64,000 nt of DNA from positions 3,782,001-3,846,000 of the forward strand of contig NZ_CP142104.1 in assembly GCF_035751725.1 (NCBI RefSeq), given 5' to 3'. Shown here one piece after another: positions 40,367 to 48,725 of the stretch (position 1 is its first letter; each line of letters opens with the position of its first letter). Source of the stretch: Pseudomonas frederiksbergensis (GTDB lineage: Bacteria > Pseudomonadota > Gammaproteobacteria > Pseudomonadales > Pseudomonadaceae). The notes below the pieces were generated by a model. The model saw only the letters and a list, made by a program, of their open reading frames with translations, did no database searches and was not told where the DNA came from. Made by a program: the position numbers and the translations under genes.

Positions 40367-41053
40367 TTAGCGCACCGGTAGCTTGATGATTTCAGCGGTG
40401 TTCATCACATCGCCGAACGTATCCTCGATTTCAGCAAGAGCTGCCTTGTGCAAGGCGTCCTTGTCGATCGACTCTCCGTTGACCCGGGTGATCGCACGGG
40501 TGGCTGATGCATCGGCCGCCACCAGTACGTTATAGCTCAATGGCGCTGCATCTCGGGCAGCGCCCGCCACGCACGCGTGCGTCATGAGACCGGAAACGAT
40601 CACATTCTGGATGCCCGCGGCCTTCAGGCGCTTGTCCAGATCGGTACTGCCGAACACGCTGACGGTGGTTTTCTGCAACACCGGATCCTTGGCCCTGGGC
40701 TGTATGTCGGGATGAAACTTCACCGTTTCACCGTCGATGGCAAACACTGGCGAACCGGCGGGCGCAATGTGCTGGACATGGTAGACCGGCATCTTGTTTT
40801 CATCAGCGAACTCGATCAGCTTCCGAGCGTTGGCCAACGCTGCCGGGCCGTCGGGGATCGGCATCTTACCGGTGAAGTATTCGTTCTGGAAATCGATCAC
40901 CAGTAACGCGGTTTTACCGGCTGGCAACTGGCTGACCGGCACCGCCCCGGACATTGCGCGGATGGTGGGATGAGTCTCGGCCGAGGCGCCGGCACTGGCG
41001 AGAACGCCGGAAAATACACAGGCGGTAAGGAAACGACGGGTAAAACGCTGCAT
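40367..41053 (-). CDS. Exported isochorismatase-like cysteine hydrolase
   Basis: 228 residues. A signal peptide (RFLTACVFSGVLASAGASAE) places it in the periplasm, unusual for this mostly cytosolic family. The Asp-Lys-Cys triad is visible: LLVIDFQNEYF, LQKTTVSVFGSTD, and GLMTHACVAG. Substrate unknown. ATG41053 is chosen because it starts the signal peptide; AAGGAA lies about 7 bases upstream. A LysR gene follows immediately. Confidence 0.85.
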   Translation of the reverse strand: MQRFTRRFLTACVFSGVLASAGASAETHPTIRAMSGAVPVSQLPAGKTALLVIDFQNEYFTGKMPIPDGPAALANARKLIEFADENKMPVYHVQHIAPAGSPVFAIDGETVKFHPDIQPRAKDPVLQKTTVSVFGSTDLDKRLKAAGIQNVIVSGLMTHACVAGAARDAAPLSYNVLVAADASATRAITRVNGESIDKDALHKAALAEIEDTFGDVMNTAEIIKLPVR

Positions 41054-41368
41054 GGGCAGTTCCTTCTTTCGTGGAGAGAATGAAGGGAATGCTAGGGGTA
41101 TGGCCCGCACCCGAACACAGCGTGGGCGGCACAGGACTTGTTTGGAATTTGCACAGGTGAGGCGTGATCAGGGGGCGTTACCGCTCGCTAAAGGGCGCGA
41201 ACAATCAAACCCTACGCAAACGGTATTACCCGATCTGATGTGAAGGACTTGGAGCAACGGTTAGCCGCCATCACTGAAGAGTTGCATGAGATGATGGATG
41301 CACCTAAGCCCGGCAAAGCCAAGGCATCGGTATGACCTCAAATTTGGGATCCGTCTAGAAGCACTGTT
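41054..41368. other. Gap with a possible gene remnant
   Basis: About 315 bases. On the plus strand a GTG-initiated frame at 41240-41335 reads VKDLEQRLAAITEELHEMMD and continues to a TGA, giving 31 residues of coiled-coil character. It has no ribosome-binding site, and the same frame is open for several codons upstream without a start. It looks like the 3' remnant of a lost gene, but could be chance. Confidence 0.3.
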
Positions 41369-42226
41369 TCACCCCGACGCCTCTACCCCGCTGCCCACGA
41401 TTATCCGCTTCCCCACCCGCTCCCCAACTTCCAACGCCTGCCCATCCCTCTGCTTCCCCTGACGCGCCTGCCCTACCAACTGCGGTATCAAATCCCCTTC
41501 CGGCAAATGCTTCCAGAACCGCCCCGGCATGTGCTGGCGCAACGCGGTGGGGTTGAGCCTCGCCGGGTTGAAGATGTGTCGATAATAGGTGCGCCACAAT
41601 TCCGCGCCGGGGTCTTCGGCGTGGCGGGCCCACTGCTGCCATTGCTCGGGACAACGGCGTCGGTAGTCCAGCGAATGCCCATCGAAACGAATGCCGTCGC
41701 GGGGCGTTGCGATCAGCCAGCGCTGCCGGCCCAGCCGCTCGGCAAAATGCCCGCTCGCGCTTTCAAGGATGTCGTGGGCCGGCTGGTGGAAAGCCACCAG
41801 ATCCAGTTGCAGTTGTTCGGCGATCGCTGGCGGCAAGGGTATGAAACGCACGAACGCGTGAAGGTGATGGGCTTCGCGGCTGACCTGCTTGATGCGCCGT
41901 TGCAACTCGCTGCCCAATCGATCACCGGCGAGCATCGCGGTGCGATCACCATGGGCGACGCGCCAGAGCACTTCGTACAACAGGTTCCAGCGTTGTTCGC
42001 CCTGGTAGCGACCGGCCTGTTCCAATTGATCCGACAACCCCGCCGGGACGCGCGTCTGGAACGGTCCCGGGCCTTGCGGTAATGGCGCCGGCACTGCCAG
42101 CAGGTCGGCCATGGGGCCCTGGACCCAGGTCACGTCGCTGGGATCGACTCCGTGGCCCAGCAGTGTTCGGGCCTGGTTGCGCCAGGTGCTGAAACAGTCG
42201 TCACAATCGAGCGCAATCATGCCCAC
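41369..42226 (-). CDS. TIGR03915-family DNA metabolism protein
   Basis: 285 residues, with the DUF4130-type core HAFVRFIPLPPAIAEQLQLDL and FHQPAHDILESASGHFAERL. It is the constant partner of the TIGR03916 radical SAM protein encoded just upstream; the genes overlap by 10 bases, indicating coupling. The pair is described as a putative DNA repair or modification system with no settled reaction; a relation to uracil-DNA glycosylases has been noted for some fused members. No signal peptide. Confidence 0.85.
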   Translation of the reverse strand: MGMIALDCDDCFSTWRNQARTLLGHGVDPSDVTWVQGPMADLLAVPAPLPQGPGPFQTRVPAGLSDQLEQAGRYQGEQRWNLLYEVLWRVAHGDRTAMLAGDRLGSELQRRIKQVSREAHHLHAFVRFIPLPPAIAEQLQLDLVAFHQPAHDILESASGHFAERLGRQRWLIATPRDGIRFDGHSLDYRRRCPEQWQQWARHAEDPGAELWRTYYRHIFNPARLNPTALRQHMPGRFWKHLPEGDLIPQLVGQARQGKQRDGQALEVGERVGKRIIVGSGVEASG

Positions 42227-43437
42227 AACCCCATTTGCACCGGCCGTTGCGGATCGCGCAAACGCGCTCGGAGCAAGCCGCTGCGCACCTGGCCGTCAGC
42301 GGGTCGGTAATCGCTGGTCACGATGAACGGGCGGGCCTTTTCCAACACGCAACGCAACTGCACCAGGTCGTCGTAGCGAATCCGCCGCTCCCTGCGCAAT
42401 GTCACCAGGCGCTGGACACTGCGCAGGCCGATGCCGGGAATGCGCGCAAGCAAGGCCGGCTCGGCGCGGTTGAGATCCAGCGGAAACACATCGCGATTGG
42501 CCAATGCCAAGGCCAGCTTGGGGTCGATGTCCAGGTCCAGGTTGGCGGATGTGCTCAACAGCTCGCCCGCCTTGTAACCGTAGCCACGCATGAGGAAGTC
42601 GGCCTGATACAGCCGGTGCTCGCGCAGCAACGGTGGCGCGGCGAGCGGCACACTGGCGGGACTCTCGGGGATCGGGCTGAAGGCGGAATAATAGACTCGA
42701 CGCAAGCCGTAGCCCTGATAGAGCGACTCGGCATTGCTGAGGATGGCATGGTCGTCAGTGGCATCGGCCCCGACGATCACCTGGGTGCTCTGCCCTGCTG
42801 GCGCAAAGCGAGGCGCCCGTGGCTCGCCGGCCACCGCCTGTTGGCCATCGTGGATGGTGCCCATGGCCTGGCGAATCGTCGTCAATTGTTTTTCCGGCGC
42901 CAAGCGCTTGAGGCTGACCTCGGAAGACAACTCGATATTCACGCTCAGGCGATCGGCCAGCCGCCCGGCCTCTTCGATCAATAGCGGATCCGCGTCGGGA
43001 ATGGTCTTGAGGTGGATGTAGCCTCGAAAGTGATGCTCCTCGCGCAGCAACCGCGCCACCCGAATCAGTTGTTCCATGGTGTAGTCGGCGGAGCGAATAA
43101 TGCCGGAGCTCAGGAACAGGCCGCTGATGCAGTTACGACGGTAGAAATCCAAGGTCAATCGCACCACTTCTTCCGGTGTGAAACGCGCCCTCGGCACATT
43201 GCTCGATCGGCGGTTGACGCAGTACTGGCAGTCATACAGGCAGAAATTGGTCAACAACACCTTCAGCAGCGATACACAACGCCCATCCGGCGTGTAGCTG
43301 TGGCAGATACCCATGCCATCCGTGGCTCCAAGCCCGTCCCGACCACGCGAACTACGCTTTGGGGCACCACTGCTGGCGCAGGACGCGTCATATTTGGCGG
43401 CGTCGGCAAGAATGCCGAGCTTGGCGATCAACTCCAT
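42217..43437 (-). CDS. TIGR03916-family radical SAM DNA repair/modification protein
   Basis: 406 residues. The radical SAM cluster motif CxxxCxxC is in TNFCLYDCQYCVNRR. A helix-hairpin-helix near residue 335 (LLARIPGIGLRSVQRLVTL) suggests DNA binding. Start ATG43437 (MELIAKLGILADAAKYD) matches the family; a 47-codon extension would run through the LexA box. The box lies 15 bases upstream, so the operon is very probably SOS-induced. Confidence 0.88.
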   Translation of the reverse strand: MELIAKLGILADAAKYDASCASSGAPKRSSRGRDGLGATDGMGICHSYTPDGRCVSLLKVLLTNFCLYDCQYCVNRRSSNVPRARFTPEEVVRLTLDFYRRNCISGLFLSSGIIRSADYTMEQLIRVARLLREEHHFRGYIHLKTIPDADPLLIEEAGRLADRLSVNIELSSEVSLKRLAPEKQLTTIRQAMGTIHDGQQAVAGEPRAPRFAPAGQSTQVIVGADATDDHAILSNAESLYQGYGLRRVYYSAFSPIPESPASVPLAAPPLLREHRLYQADFLMRGYGYKAGELLSTSANLDLDIDPKLALALANRDVFPLDLNRAEPALLARIPGIGLRSVQRLVTLRRERRIRYDDLVQLRCVLEKARPFIVTSDYRPADGQVRSGLLRARLRDPQRPVQMGLWA

Positions 43438-43451
43438 GGAAGATTCTCGAA

Positions 43452-43471
43452 TACTGGATGCATAGACAGTA
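43452..43471 (-). promoter_or_regulatory. LexA (SOS) box of the TIGR03916-TIGR03915 operon
   Basis: TACTGGATGCATAGACAGTA has CTG and CAG separated by exactly 10 bases, with symmetric TA extensions on both sides (TACTG/CAGTA), as in strong LexA sites. It lies 15 bases before the start codon at 43437. Confidence 0.75.
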
Positions 43472-43598
43472 TTTGGAGATTGGCCGCGATGCAAGCGCCG
43501 TTGATCAATCCAGCCCACGAACGGATGGTCACTGATGGGTTTATCGGCAACGCGATGGGCTATAATCCGCTCATTCACACGATTCGAGGTCCCATACC

Positions 43599-43769
43599 AT
43601 GGGCACTGTCAGCCTTGAAACAAAGAAGGCCTACGCGGCCAGGACGCGCAGGTCGAACTACACAGCCAGCCTGCGCCTGGAAGGTTTCAAAGTGTCTATC
43701 GAGGACGGCGAACGCAAGCTGCCTTCCCGTGAAGACGTCTTGAAAACCTTCACCAAGACCCGAGCCTGA
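43599..43769 (+). CDS. YhfG-like antitoxin of a Fic pair
   Basis: 56 residues. Contains SLRLEG (24-29), matching the (S/T)xxxE(G/N) inhibitory helix of class I Fic antitoxins. Its Glu would block ATP gamma-phosphate binding in the toxin. Its TGA overlaps the ATG of fic (TGATG), the usual coupling of such pairs. A TATAAT at 43561-43566 is a good -10. Confidence 0.8.
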   Translation: MGTVSLETKKAYAARTRRSNYTASLRLEGFKVSIEDGERKLPSREDVLKTFTKTRA

Positions 43770-44374
43770 TGCCCGACAAATATGGCGTCGGCGAGGACGC
43801 CTACTGTTATCCCGGCTCCACGGTCCTGCGCAATAAACTCAACATCCGTGATGAGTCCACCCTGGGCGAAGCCGAACAACAGCTCTCGGCCATCGCGGCG
43901 AGTAATGTCGAATTCAGCCTTCCCCCTTACAGCCTGGCTTACCTCCAGGATATCCATCACGCATTGTTCGCGGACTTGTTCGACTGGGCGGGAGAATTAC
44001 GGACCGTAGGCATGGCCAAGCAAGACACTCGCTTTTGCCAACCCGAATACATGGAAAAGGAAGCCAACAAAATATTTGCTCGGATGGCGGCGGCAAACTG
44101 GTTCGAGGAAATGAGCCGGGATGAACTCATTGTCGCCGTGGCAGACGCGTATTCCGATATCAACGTCATACACCCGTTCCGCGAAGGCAACGGCCGCGCC
44201 CAGCGCATCCTGTTCGAGCACCTCATCATGAACGCCGGGTTCGAAATCAGTTGGTGGGGTATCGAAAAAGACGAATGGATCAGCGCAAACATCGCGGCTT
44301 ATAACTGCATGCTCGCCCCCATGGAAACGGTTTTCAAGAAGTGCATTGGACAGCCGATACAATCTCGACCATAA
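43769..44374 (+). CDS. Fic-domain AMP transferase (toxin)
   Basis: 201 residues. The active-site motif HPFREGNGRAQR (catalytic His) is intact, with the flap region FDWAGELRTVGMAKQDTRF before it. It should transfer AMP from ATP to target hydroxyls; class I Fic toxins often modify gyrase and topoisomerase IV. Paired with the overlapping YhfG-like gene, which should hold it inactive. Confidence 0.92.
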   Translation: MPDKYGVGEDAYCYPGSTVLRNKLNIRDESTLGEAEQQLSAIAASNVEFSLPPYSLAYLQDIHHALFADLFDWAGELRTVGMAKQDTRFCQPEYMEKEANKIFARMAAANWFEEMSRDELIVAVADAYSDINVIHPFREGNGRAQRILFEHLIMNAGFEISWWGIEKDEWISANIAAYNCMLAPMETVFKKCIGQPIQSRP

Positions 44375-44429
44375 GTTATCTGCGCCCGAAGTACATTCCT
44401 TGCCAGCCAAACCTGCCGAAAGACCCAAC

Positions 44430-45152
44430 ATGCACCGGACTGCCTCCTTTCCCCCGAACGAGCAAGGCCGAGACTTTGTCGTGGGCGATGTCCATGGACA
44501 TTTCGAGCTTCTGGCCACAGCCCTGGACAAACTCGATTTCAATACCGAAATAGACCGGGTTTTTTCCGTGGGCGACCTCATCGACCGTGGTCCCGACTCC
44601 GAGAACGTATTGCATTGGCTCGCAAAGCCCTGGTTTCATGCCGTGCGCGGCAACCATGAACAAATGGTGATCGACGGCATCTGCGGCTGCGGAGACAAAC
44701 CCAGGCACATCCGCACCGGCGGAGCCTGGCTCTATGAGTTGAACCTGGCCATCCAAGATCAACTTCTAAACGCTCTTCAAGCACTTCCACTCATTATCGA
44801 GATTGATTTATCGGCAAATAAAACGATTGGGATCGTACATGCCCAAGCGCCGATGATCGGGCCTAACAATGATTGGCAAGGTGCGAAAGACGCAATTACC
44901 GGCAAACTCGGGAAGCAGGTCCAACAACAAGCCTTGGCGCAAGCCTTGTATGCCCGGAACAAGATCGAACAGCAGGATCGGACTCCAATCACAGGCATCC
45001 ACGAGCTTTATGTCGGACATTCAACAGTCCCTACCGTCACGCGCCTCGGTAATGTTGTCTATGTGGACACTGGCTGCTCCTTCTCCGACGGAGCGCTGAG
45101 CCTGGTGGAAATCAGCAGTCGGGCCGTTTTCAACATAGGCGTGACGCAGTAA
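44430..45152 (+). CDS. PPP-family metallophosphatase (PrpA/lambda phosphatase-like)
   Basis: 240 residues. Metal-binding motifs are in order: GDVHGHFE, GDLIDRGPDSEN, RGNHEQM, and the later VHAQAP and VGHSTV. It dephosphorylates phosphoproteins or bis-nucleotides in the cytoplasm. It starts 55 bases after fic on the same strand, so co-transcription is possible. The last host gene before the dusA junction. Confidence 0.88.
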   Translation: MHRTASFPPNEQGRDFVVGDVHGHFELLATALDKLDFNTEIDRVFSVGDLIDRGPDSENVLHWLAKPWFHAVRGNHEQMVIDGICGCGDKPRHIRTGGAWLYELNLAIQDQLLNALQALPLIIEIDLSANKTIGIVHAQAPMIGPNNDWQGAKDAITGKLGKQVQQQALAQALYARNKIEQQDRTPITGIHELYVGHSTVPTVTRLGNVVYVDTGCSFSDGALSLVEISSRAVFNIGVTQ

Positions 45153-45252
45153 GGCAACGAGCTGCCTCGCTCATCGGTCCAGGGCCGACGGCATTCGCTG
45201 CCGTCCTATACCTGATAAACTGTGCGCCCTTCGCATTCGCCTCCAGATTCCC

Positions 45253-45330
45253 ATGCCTCTTCAAGAAACTTCGCAGCAGTCCGTGTCCCGCCGCTTCAGC
45301 GTTGCGCCGATGATGGATTGGAAGGATTGA
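45253..45330 (+). pseudogene. dusA: dusA 5' fragment, broken by element integration
   Basis: Reads MPLQETSQQSVSRRFSVAPM then MDWKD and a stop. The SRRFSVAPMMDW stretch is the hallmark start of tRNA-dihydrouridine synthase A, which continues TDRHCR in intact proteins. The match ends after the Trp codon near 45319. The rest of dusA should lie at the far end of the element, where it is usually given a new 5' end. Confidence 0.8.
45304..45321 (+). other. Putative left attachment site within dusA
   Basis: GCGCCGATGATGGATTGG encodes APMMDW, the conserved stretch used by dusA-specific integrases. It marks the change from host-like to AT-rich sequence. The matching right copy would be outside the window. 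Confidence 0.6.
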
Positions 45331-45659
45331 TCGCCGAACCCATTGCTCTGCTTGCTTAGCGCCGTTTTTTCGTCGATACCGTAGCAAATATCTAGCAACC
45401 GCAGCCCGAGTGCTCCGATTCAGTACCCATGACGCGGGCACTTCTATCAATAACCGTCCTTTTCGAGCGCTCACTGCCGGCTCTCAACCAGAAGCTAGCA
45501 ATCGCCGTAATCAGCCCCTAAATTATTCAGCGTCGTTACTCGGGCTGCAGCGCAACCCACACCGCACCCTACGAAAGCGCGCATGGCTTGCCATCACTCG
45601 TTGTCTCCAGCTAGCATCGGGCCACTAAGGGCATCAGCCGGGAAAATATAGGGATAAAT
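45331..45659. other. Gap just inside the dusA junction
   Basis: About 330 bases. No frame has a convincing start or recognisable family; a 72-codon plus frame and a 114-codon minus frame look like chance. AGGGA before ATG45660 is the ribosome-binding site of the next gene. Confidence 0.5.
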
Positions 45660-47981
45660 ATGCAGATCCAAAACGAGGCGCTTTTTCGTCACAGTCTGTC
45701 TGAAGGGATAAATTTATTTCTTGGTGCTGGATTCTCGGTACTAGCAAAAGGCGACAGCAAACCACTCCCAGTCGGTGGGGATCTAAAAGATGAGCTTCTA
45801 GATCATTTCCAACGTAAAAAACCATCATCCTTAAATCTAGCGCAACTATGCCAGATAATATCGAGCACACATCGGGATGAGCTTGTTAACTTCTTCAAGA
45901 ACAGATTTACCGTAGGAGAGTTCGACCCTATATACAGCGAGCTGGACAAGGCAAATATAAAGGCAATATTTACTACTAACATAGACGATTTGATATTCAA
46001 ATTATTCAAGGACAGTAACAAGTACTACATCAATGACATTCAGCTGAGAGGACCTGTTATTGCAGGCTCAAGCGCAATAGATTATGTGGCGCTGCATGGC
46101 TCAGTAGCATATCCAGATTCTGATTTCGCATTCTCCCCACTTGAAATTGCTGCAAGTTTTGAGCGTGATAAAGATAAATGGTTTGGATACATAGGCAGAA
46201 TTCAAACTACCCCCACATTATATTGGGGCTACCGAGTTGAGGATGCAGGGGTCTTGCAGGCACTTTCGAAGGAGTCCAATGGTGGCAGAAAGAAAGCTGA
46301 TGCTTGGATAGTTCTGAGAAAGAGCGATGAGGAAGCAATTGAATATTATTCATCTCTAGGCTTTCAGATCATAATTGCGGACACCAAAGAGCTGCTGAAA
46401 TATATAGGCAACAACACTCTATCCAGCTCCCCCGCCAGAGGCGATTCATATGCAAATAGTACCTTTAAAGAATATCACATCCCCCCGCTAGCCACCGTCC
46501 CAGTCCGCTCGTTAACTGAATTTTTTCTTGGGGCAGAACCAACTTGGTATGATATCTATTCTGGAAAACTTCATGAAACTGCTCACTTCACCGCAGCAAA
46601 GAACGCCATAATCGGGGCTAAGCACGTCGTGCTAATTGGCGGACCTGTCACAGGCAAGTCAACTTTACTGAAGCAGTTGGCGATTGGCTTGAATGGAATC
46701 GGACTTCCATTTTATATAAATGAGATGACCCCTGAAAAGGCAGAGCTATTTGTTCGCGATACAGACAGTCGAGATTCTAAGGTTCTGGCATTGATCGATA
46801 ATGCTGCCGACGCCTCAGAAGCCATTCAGGTTCTATTAAAAAGCAAGAATATCAAAGTAATCGCTGCAGAGCGAGACTATATCTTTGACAGTGTCTCACA
46901 TCGCTTTCCGGCTCGGACCTTTAAGCTATTGGATGTCTCGGGCTTGTCAGAGCTTGATACTCAAGCAGTTCAAAACAGTATCCCTAACGACGTTAAGCGA
47001 AGATTATTCAGCCAGACTGAAGATCAATTAGCATCGGGCGCAGAGCCTACGTTTTTTGATGTAATTACTTCGACGATAACCGAGAACTCGTTAGCCGATA
47101 GATTTATTAGTGCGATAAAAAGCATGAGAGAAACCCTTCCAACTGAGCATGACGTGCTCTTAATGTCGTGTTATCTACATGCATGCCGCGTGCCCACCTC
47201 GATTGACATAGCATCTGCGTTTGTTCGTAATTATAATCTCTCCGCGATCGACGCATTTAACATCCTTGAGTCCATGGGGTCTTTGCTTTCACCATATGAG
47301 GGCAATCTGGCCGATAGTGAACAAGCGTTTTATGTACCTAGGTCGCGCGCTGTAGCAGAAGTGGTGATGAATAAAGTCCCGGCAATAGATTTGCGAAGAA
47401 TATTAGAACTATTTCATTCTGAGGTTTCACCGACAAAAATAGGGAGGTATGACATATTCCGAAGGGCAGCATATGATGCTCGCACCATTGGGAAAGCATT
47501 CCCAAAATGGGAAGAAGGATTAGAGTTTTATAAATCTGCCTTTCGCCGCGACCCTACGCACTCTTTAAAACAGCAAGGAGCGCTTTATCTTTCTCAGAAA
47601 AAGAATTATGAACTCGCTTTTTCTTGGATAGACGAGGCTCGAGGCATGACCGGCCATAACAACCCAACGATTAGGAATTCATATGCAGTAATTCTTTTCG
47701 CGGCGAATTATGACAAGATGGCAACATCTGAGGTGTTGGCCACGTTAGATGAAAGTATGGAAATACTTCAAAAATGTTACGATGATGATTATCGAAAAGT
47801 TTATCACGCCAAGATCTTTGCCGAGCAGGCCATTAAATATTCAAAGAAATTCCCATACTCAAAAAAGGTCCCGATATATTTAGCGAAAGGCGAGACATGG
47901 TTGGACGCAGAGCTAAGGAATCGCCCTGGTGATCGGTGGATGAGAAGCTTGCTCCGTCAGATTAGAAACCTAAAAAGATAG
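45660..47981 (+). CDS. SIR2-STAND NTPase, probable antiphage defence protein
   Basis: 773 residues. The N-terminal SIR2-like domain (about 15-250) has FLGAGFS (20-26), FTTNIDD (104-110) and ALHGS (144-148), the NAD-binding and catalytic-His motifs. A P-loop NTPase of STAND type follows, with Walker A GGPVTGKST (327-335) and Walker B VLALIDN (375-381). The C-terminal ~250 residues are helical and repeat-like (TPR-like), the likely sensor. This order matches SIR2-STAND defence proteins (Avs5-type), which deplete NAD on phage recognition. AT-rich codons mark it as foreign. AGGGA precedes the ATG. Confidence 0.82.
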   Translation: MQIQNEALFRHSLSEGINLFLGAGFSVLAKGDSKPLPVGGDLKDELLDHFQRKKPSSLNLAQLCQIISSTHRDELVNFFKNRFTVGEFDPIYSELDKANIKAIFTTNIDDLIFKLFKDSNKYYINDIQLRGPVIAGSSAIDYVALHGSVAYPDSDFAFSPLEIAASFERDKDKWFGYIGRIQTTPTLYWGYRVEDAGVLQALSKESNGGRKKADAWIVLRKSDEEAIEYYSSLGFQIIIADTKELLKYIGNNTLSSSPARGDSYANSTFKEYHIPPLATVPVRSLTEFFLGAEPTWYDIYSGKLHETAHFTAAKNAIIGAKHVVLIGGPVTGKSTLLKQLAIGLNGIGLPFYINEMTPEKAELFVRDTDSRDSKVLALIDNAADASEAIQVLLKSKNIKVIAAERDYIFDSVSHRFPARTFKLLDVSGLSELDTQAVQNSIPNDVKRRLFSQTEDQLASGAEPTFFDVITSTITENSLADRFISAIKSMRETLPTEHDVLLMSCYLHACRVPTSIDIASAFVRNYNLSAIDAFNILESMGSLLSPYEGNLADSEQAFYVPRSRAVAEVVMNKVPAIDLRRILELFHSEVSPTKIGRYDIFRRAAYDARTIGKAFPKWEEGLEFYKSAFRRDPTHSLKQQGALYLSQKKNYELAFSWIDEARGMTGHNNPTIRNSYAVILFAANYDKMATSEVLATLDESMEILQKCYDDDYRKVYHAKIFAEQAIKYSKKFPYSKKVPIYLAKGETWLDAELRNRPGDRWMRSLLRQIRNLKR

Positions 47982-47995
47982 ATTAGCGCTAATGA

Positions 47996-48018
47996 GCGGG
48001 CGCTGCCATGGCGCCCGC
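47996..48018 (+). terminator. Weak terminator-like hairpin after the SIR2-STAND gene
   Basis: An 8-bp stem, GCGGGCGC/GCGCCCGC, with a 7-base loop lies 15 bases after the stop, with no T run (CCTATCAATAG). May slow rather than end transcription. Confidence 0.4.
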
Positions 48019-48204
48019 CCTATCAATAGCTACGCTGGCTCATAAATTTTTGGCTGATGGTGCCCGATTTCTGGCTGTCACTAGCGTCCGCCTATGACAG
48101 AATGCGGCTTAAGTCGCGTCTAGTTCCGAGCAAGCTGGCCACCGGCACCTGGCGAAGTACAACGCATAGACTATGCTCTTTATTTTCTGGAAGGAGCTGG
48201 CGCA

Positions 48205-48417
48205 ATGACAGATGGTTACTCCTTGCCTGAAGTGATTGAGAGGATTTACAGCAACCAGTTGGCGCTAGAGGCCGCTTTGATGGAGCTGACCTTGTACGTC
48301 GAGAAACAAGGAGCTCTAGATACGAGCGAAAACGTCAGGGGGGCCTTGCAGACCATTGGAGAGAACGCGGGCTACATTCGTCAAGGCGTAGCAAAGCTAA
48401 AGCACTTAGGTTCATAA
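48205..48417 (+). CDS. Small helical hypothetical protein
   Basis: 70 residues, all predicted helix (ALEAALMELTLYVEKQGAL; GALQTIGENAGYIRQGVAKL). AAGGAG lies about 8 bases before the ATG, a strong site. No family recognised. It lies between the SIR2-STAND and DUF4238 genes on the same strand and could be part of the cargo or a separate phage gene. Confidence 0.6.
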   Translation: MTDGYSLPEVIERIYSNQLALEAALMELTLYVEKQGALDTSENVRGALQTIGENAGYIRQGVAKLKHLGS

Positions 48418-48725
48418 CCAATGCAAACGCCGATTGTGCTTGGGTATGCGGCGGCTATGGCACCAAAGGCCCGTCTTTACTGGCTCTAAAGTCCGTAATC
48501 ACCTGCTTGCGTAAATGCATATTGGGCATTGAATGGCATGGTTTGGCGTTAGGTTTGCCCCAACGGACTGATGCCACGCGCCAGACAACAATCTTGGCTG
48601 ACAGCCAGCTTAGGTAAGATGGGGCTCTTCGGTTGCAGATAGCTCATAACAGATTTTATGTCTGCTTGACATAAGGCCCCCAGGCTGAGAGCTTGCGAGT
48701 CAACTACCAACGAAGCTGATTGCCC
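48418..48725. other. Gap before the DUF4238 gene
   Basis: About 310 bases with no convincing gene. A 163-codon minus frame runs across this region and into DUF4238, but is out of phase with any family. It probably contains the promoter for the next two genes. Confidence 0.45.

Noticed and set aside
45130..45474. 114-codon minus frame over the dusA junction, considered as an integrase remnant
   Set aside because: It lacks the Arg-His-x-x-Arg-Tyr residues of tyrosine recombinases and spans both host and element sequence.
45410..45628. 72-codon plus frame before the SIR2-STAND gene
   Set aside because: No ribosome-binding site or recognisable fold; left as non-coding.
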